This document shows, piece by piece, positions 60,741 to 64,000 of a DNA stretch of 64,000 nt. Origin of the DNA: Lachnospiraceae bacterium (lineage in GTDB: Bacteria; Bacillota; Clostridia; Lachnospirales; Lachnospiraceae); contig CAJTGD010000025.1 of NCBI GenBank assembly GCA_910575475.1, forward strand, positions 1 through 64,000, written 5' to 3'. The notes beneath the pieces were generated by a model. It saw only the letters and a program-made list of their open reading frames with translations, searched no databases and was not told the DNA's origin. Position 1 is the first letter of the stretch. The number at the start of each line of letters is the position of its first letter. A program made the translations under genes and the position numbers.

Positions 60741-62714
60741 TTAATTTTTTGCAAATGTAAACCGGTCTACCAGCTGCTTCAAGCCCACAGCCTCTGCCGA
60801 AAGCTCTTCGCTGGCCGCCGCGCTCTCCTCCGCCGTAGCGCTGTTGCTCTGTACGACCGTAGCGATCTGGTTGATCCCGTCGTTGACCTGCTGAACCGCG
60901 TCTGACTGGTCGTTGGACACGGACGCGATCTGGTCAATGGATTCTACCATGGACTGGATGCTTGCTACAACCTCTCCAAGGGCATCCGCCGTATTCTTCG
61001 CGATCTCTGCCCCCGTCTGCACTGCTTCCGTAGAATGGGCGATCAGCACGGAAGTATTCTTGGATGCCTCTGCGGATTTGCTCGCCAGGTTGCGCACCTC
61101 GTCTGCCACAACCGCAAAGCCCTTGCCCGCTTCTCCTGCCCTGGCCGCCTCCACTGCTGCGTTCAGAGCCAAGATATTAGTCTGGAATGCAATGTCCTCG
61201 ATCGTCTTAATAATCTTTCCGATCTCATCCGAACTGGAGTGAATCCGCGTCATGGCATTCATCAGTTCCTGCATCTGACTGTTGCAGGTAGATACAGCCT
61301 CTCCCACATGATGGGTCTGCTGACGGACATCCAGCGCGCCCGCCGCTGTGTTCTTCACCTGACCGGATATCTCACTCATCTGCGCCGCCAGCTGCTGTAC
61401 CGAGCTAGCCTGCTCCACGGACCCCTGGCTCAGATTCTGAGCGCTGGAGGACACCTGACCGCTGGCATTGGATACCTCGTCTGCGGACTCATTGATCTGC
61501 CGCAGAATATCGCTCAGCTCTACCTTCAGGTTACGCATGGAAACCAGAATACTCTGGAAATCCCCCACGTATGCCTCCCTGTTCCGGGATTGGATATTCA
61601 GATTCTGATTTGCCATCTCTTTCAGCAGATAGCCTATGTCATGGATAATGACAGATAAGCCGTTTACCAGCTCTGCCGTGGATTCCGTCAGCAAGCCGGT
61701 CTCGTCCCTGCTGACCACTTCCGGAACCGGAGATTCCAAATCTCCTTCTACCAGCAGGCGCATACGCTCCGCGCATGCTTTCATGGGACGTCCGATGCTG
61801 TTCGCCAGCCGCAGGGCCACGAAAATCGAAGCCAGGATAGCAAGCACCATCATCACCAGATTGACCGCAATGTCAAAATACATGGAAGAAAGATAATCGG
61901 ACTTCGGGGCAACCACTGCCACGCTCCACCCAGACGTATCGTTTACCGGAGCATAGGCCGCAAACATCCCTTTCTTTCCGCTCTTGTAGCTTCCGAAGCC
62001 ATTCTTGCCCTCACGCATGGATGTGTGGATCTCTGCCAATTCTTTTAAGGAAGAATCGCTCTGCGCCTCATTTTCAATATTCTGGACCGTGATCGTTTCC
62101 AGCGTGGTGTCCGCAATCGTATCTCCGGTGCTGTTGATCATATAAGCCCGGCTGTTCTCACTGACACTGATCGAAGAAACAATATCGTTCAGAAATGTTT
62201 CTTTCGGCACGAAGTAAACAACACCTGCGATCCCGGCGCTCTTTTCTCCGCCTTCATAGATCGGCGCCGCCACCATGATCGACAGTTCTCCCGTCACCTT
62301 GCTGATCAGCGGCTCGGATACGTAGACATTGCCCTGCATGGCTTGCCTGACATATTCGCGGTCGGAATAGTCATTTCCATCGAAGATACTGATGCCGTCC
62401 GCGCCTACAATATTCCCCCTCTGAAAATTGTGCATGCTGGCTCTTTCATCAATGATGGAGCGCTTTTCATCCAATGGAACCTCTTCGTCAAGTAGCTGCG
62501 CGATGCAGCCTGTGTCCATAGCGACATTCTTGTAGGCAGTCAGTTCCTGTTCAATACGCTCTGCTGCCAGAGTTGCAGTCTCACTCATCATTTGTTCCAC
62601 AGTCGAGAGGGTGCTGTTGTAATTGAGGGTAATGCTGAACGCGCCCACAACGAGCTGTGTAGCCAGGACCGTCACCATCAGGCAGAGGGTGATTTTTGTC
62701 CGAATGCTTTTCAT
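60741..62714 (-). CDS. Methyl-accepting chemotaxis protein with Cache sensor
   Basis: A 657-aa transmembrane chemoreceptor. Membrane helix 1 (about 8-28), an extracellular dCache domain (30-275: [70 protein letters not shown]), helix 2 (about 280-305) and HAMP follow in order. The cytoplasmic signalling helix carries the hairpin [43 protein letters not shown]. The DREYVRQA and substrate-pocket segments suggest sensing of amino acids or other small ligands. No che genes are nearby. Confidence 0.95.
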   Translation of the reverse strand: MKSIRTKITLCLMVTVLATQLVVGAFSITLNYNSTLSTVEQMMSETATLAAERIEQELTAYKNVAMDTGCIAQLLDEEVPLDEKRSIIDERASMHNFQRGNIVGADGISIFDGNDYSDREYVRQAMQGNVYVSEPLISKVTGELSIMVAAPIYEGGEKSAGIAGVVYFVPKETFLNDIVSSISVSENSRAYMINSTGDTIADTTLETITVQNIENEAQSDSSLKELAEIHTSMREGKNGFGSYKSGKKGMFAAYAPVNDTSGWSVAVVAPKSDYLSSMYFDIAVNLVMMVLAILASIFVALRLANSIGRPMKACAERMRLLVEGDLESPVPEVVSRDETGLLTESTAELVNGLSVIIHDIGYLLKEMANQNLNIQSRNREAYVGDFQSILVSMRNLKVELSDILRQINESADEVSNASGQVSSSAQNLSQGSVEQASSVQQLAAQMSEISGQVKNTAAGALDVRQQTHHVGEAVSTCNSQMQELMNAMTRIHSSSDEIGKIIKTIEDIAFQTNILALNAAVEAARAGEAGKGFAVVADEVRNLASKSAEASKNTSVLIAHSTEAVQTGAEIAKNTADALGEVVASIQSMVESIDQIASVSNDQSDAVQQVNDGINQIATVVQSNSATAEESAAASEELSAEAVGLKQLVDRFTFAKN

Positions 62715-62740
62715 TTCTTTTTTACCTCCTGTTTTTGCTT

Positions 62741-62810
62741 AGGAACTGGCACGAAATAATATGTGCAGACCGCGCAGGATAAATTTGCATATTATTTCGG
62801 GACTGTTCCT
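62741..62810. repeat. Long imperfect inverted repeat upstream of the chemoreceptor
   Basis: Arms of 23 bases (62741-62763 and 62788-62810) match at 19 positions, ending in CGAAATAATATG, around a 24-base spacer. It lies about 27 bases before the chemoreceptor ATG, in the 285-base gap. It could form a hairpin in the leader or be a small repeat element or protein-binding site. Confidence 0.5.
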
Positions 62811-62999
62811 TAGTGAACTACAAATCATATCACCAATGATATTATATGGATTCTTCTATCGGTTTGTCAACTGGATTCTGACAGTTCTTTCCATATTTTT
62901 CGCCTGTTTGTTACAGGTCTCATCTTGACCAGGCGTACCCTGCCGCATCTGTTTTCGGCCTGATTTTCACATGCACCTGAATGCTGCGTTTTTTCCTAT

Positions 63000-64000
63000 T
63001 TAATGCAGGTATTTTTCTGCGATCTTCCGCAGCTTCTCCGGGTCGGAGGCAAACCATTTTTCATAGGTGGTCTGCTCTGCCTCTACCGCCTGTCCAAGCT
63101 CTGCGAAAAATGCAGGCATGTCCTTCTGCAGCATCATTCCCCACTGCTCTCCGAACCGTTCCTTTCCTTCTGTATCTGAACCGTTGACATGGAAGGTAAA
63201 CGCCGGTTCCGCCGCGCCGTCGATCCGTTTGACACCGCCGTGGAATCCCAGGGTTCCGATCTGATGGGTGCCGCAGGAGGAGGTACAGCCGGAAATATGG
63301 ATCCGGGGCAGTACGCCGTCCCTGAAATGGTATTTTTCCACTTCGTCCAGAACTGCCTTTAACGCCCCCTGGGAATCCCGCAGTCCGATCTGGCAGACGG
63401 TACTTCCGATGCAGGCTACAGAAGTCTCGAACAGGTTCCGCGCGCTGTCGGAGGTGACTGCCAGAAGCTTCTCCGCTTCCTCTCCGGTCAGGTTGATGAT
63501 GTAGATCTCCTCATCCGGTCCGATCCGCAGCTCCACATCCTCCATCGGTTCCACTGCGGCATACAATTCCGCAAATTTTTCCGGACAGGGTACGCCGCCC
63601 ACCGGATGATAGCGGACCGCATACAGGCCGTTCTGCTTCTGGGCGATGATCCGGTTTCCGGAAACCCGCGTGCCGTCCGCGGATTTCTCCACCGGGGTTT
63701 CCTGTACGGTGAGCTTTAAGTCCTCCTCCCTGGCTTTTTCCAGCATTTCCAGAAAGGCCGCCTTATAACCCTCCGCCCCCAGCTCCGCCTGCATGTAACG
63801 GGTCCGGGACTTGGCTCTGCTTTCATAATTGCCGTGCGCAAGGAAGGTATCTACCATTGCTTTGATATAGTACAAAATGTCTGACGGCTGTACCTGCTCC
63901 GCCACTTTTACTCCCATCAGCGGGTTATTTCCAAGGCCGCCTGCGCTGTATACGTCAAATGTGCCGTCCTCTCGGGCCGCAAAGCCCAGATCGCGGAAGG
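63000..64000 (-). CDS. Nitrite/sulfite reductase, siroheme type (partial)
   Basis: The C-terminal 333 or so residues of a ferredoxin-type nitrite/sulfite reductase; the frame is open through the window end (FRDLGFAAREDGTFDVY SAGGLGNN upstream of MGVKV), so the true start is outside. The [4Fe-4S]-siroheme ligands are visible: CIGSTVC (C-x5-C) and HISGCTSSCG (C-x3-C). GLGNNPLMGVKVAEQV matches the substrate and cofactor repeat. It reduces sulfite to sulfide or nitrite to ammonia in the cytosol. Neighbouring genes that would decide between these are not in view. Confidence 0.9.
   Translation of the reverse strand, partial: FRDLGFAAREDGTFDVYSAGGLGNNPLMGVKVAEQVQPSDILYYIKAMVDTFLAHGNYESRAKSRTRYMQAELGAEGYKAAFLEMLEKAREEDLKLTVQETPVEKSADGTRVSGNRIIAQKQNGLYAVRYHPVGGVPCPEKFAELYAAVEPMEDVELRIGPDEEIYIINLTGEEAEKLLAVTSDSARNLFETSVACIGSTVCQIGLRDSQGALKAVLDEVEKYHFRDGVLPRIHISGCTSSCGTHQIGTLGFHGGVKRIDGAAEPAFTFHVNGSDTEGKERFGEQWGMMLQKDMPAFFAELGQAVEAEQTTYEKWFASDPEKLRKIAEKYLH

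Overview
The window looks like a chromosome segment of a gut-type Lachnospiraceae/Clostridia bacterium. The evidence is a lysS-greA pair of clostridial type, RhaD, a Cache-domain chemoreceptor, a BmrCD-like ABC exporter pair, RepA/TnpV/DUF6075 mobile-element genes typical of Firmicutes, strong AGGAGG ribosome sites and a consensus sigma-A promoter (TTGACA-17-TATAAT) before greA. Species cannot be named from sequence alone. Nearly every real gene lies on the minus strand; the exception is the DUF3990 pair at 14.1-15.2 kb.

Layout. 1-3.6 kb: a recombinase-in-trio (RIT) element, three overlapping tyrosine recombinases between 28-bp perfect inverted repeats. 3.6-7.7 kb: remnant of an integrative/mobilizable element (degraded ORF, GNAT toxin-like pair, broken tnpV, XRE regulator, RepA-type initiator, DUF6075) abutting the 3' side of lysS. 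7.9-13.2 kb: housekeeping and metabolic genes (lysS, greA, rhaD, a GGDEF diguanylate cyclase, a small membrane protein). 13.4-16.2 kb: two internally deleted insertion sequences around a DUF3990 toxin-like gene and its partner.

16.2-48.0 kb: an AT-richer, one-directional cluster for an elaborate surface glycan or glycoprotein. It holds GT2, GT4, WbsX and GT-D transferases, LicD, a CDP-glycerol-transferase-like protein fused to a propeller-like region, TagD-like cytidylyltransferases, methyltransferases, a DegT aminotransferase and a PglD-like acyltransferase. Three parts are unusual: a glycyl radical enzyme with its activase, a CoA-acyl module (carboxyltransferase, MaoC hydratase, CitE-like lyase), and a permuted SPASM/radical-SAM protein. 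A small Rossmann-like GxG domain recurs in at least twelve of its proteins. No flippase, polymerase, ABC exporter or lipid-linked initiating transferase is present, so cytoplasmic glycosylation of a surface protein is a reasonable hypothesis. Three secreted or membrane-anchored surface proteins lie immediately upstream (48.0-51.3 kb). The last gene of the cluster, a methyltransferase, is out of frame at a run of nine G.

51.3-55.2 kb: a TnpB-family protein in which all three RuvC catalytic acidic residues appear substituted, next to a small serine recombinase. Two 28-bp recombinase-like sites of opposite core polarity surround its promoter region, and three tandem 56-bp hairpin repeats lie downstream. 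A barnase-barstar deletion scar and a 47-aa gene follow. I consider the TnpB-like/recombinase locus and the glycyl-radical/CoA/Rossmann-tagged glycan cluster the best candidates for undescribed biology. 55.3-64 kb returns to ordinary chromosome: SPL-like radical SAM protein, heterodimeric ABC exporter with MarR regulator, methyl-accepting chemotaxis protein, and a nitrite/sulfite reductase cut by the window end.
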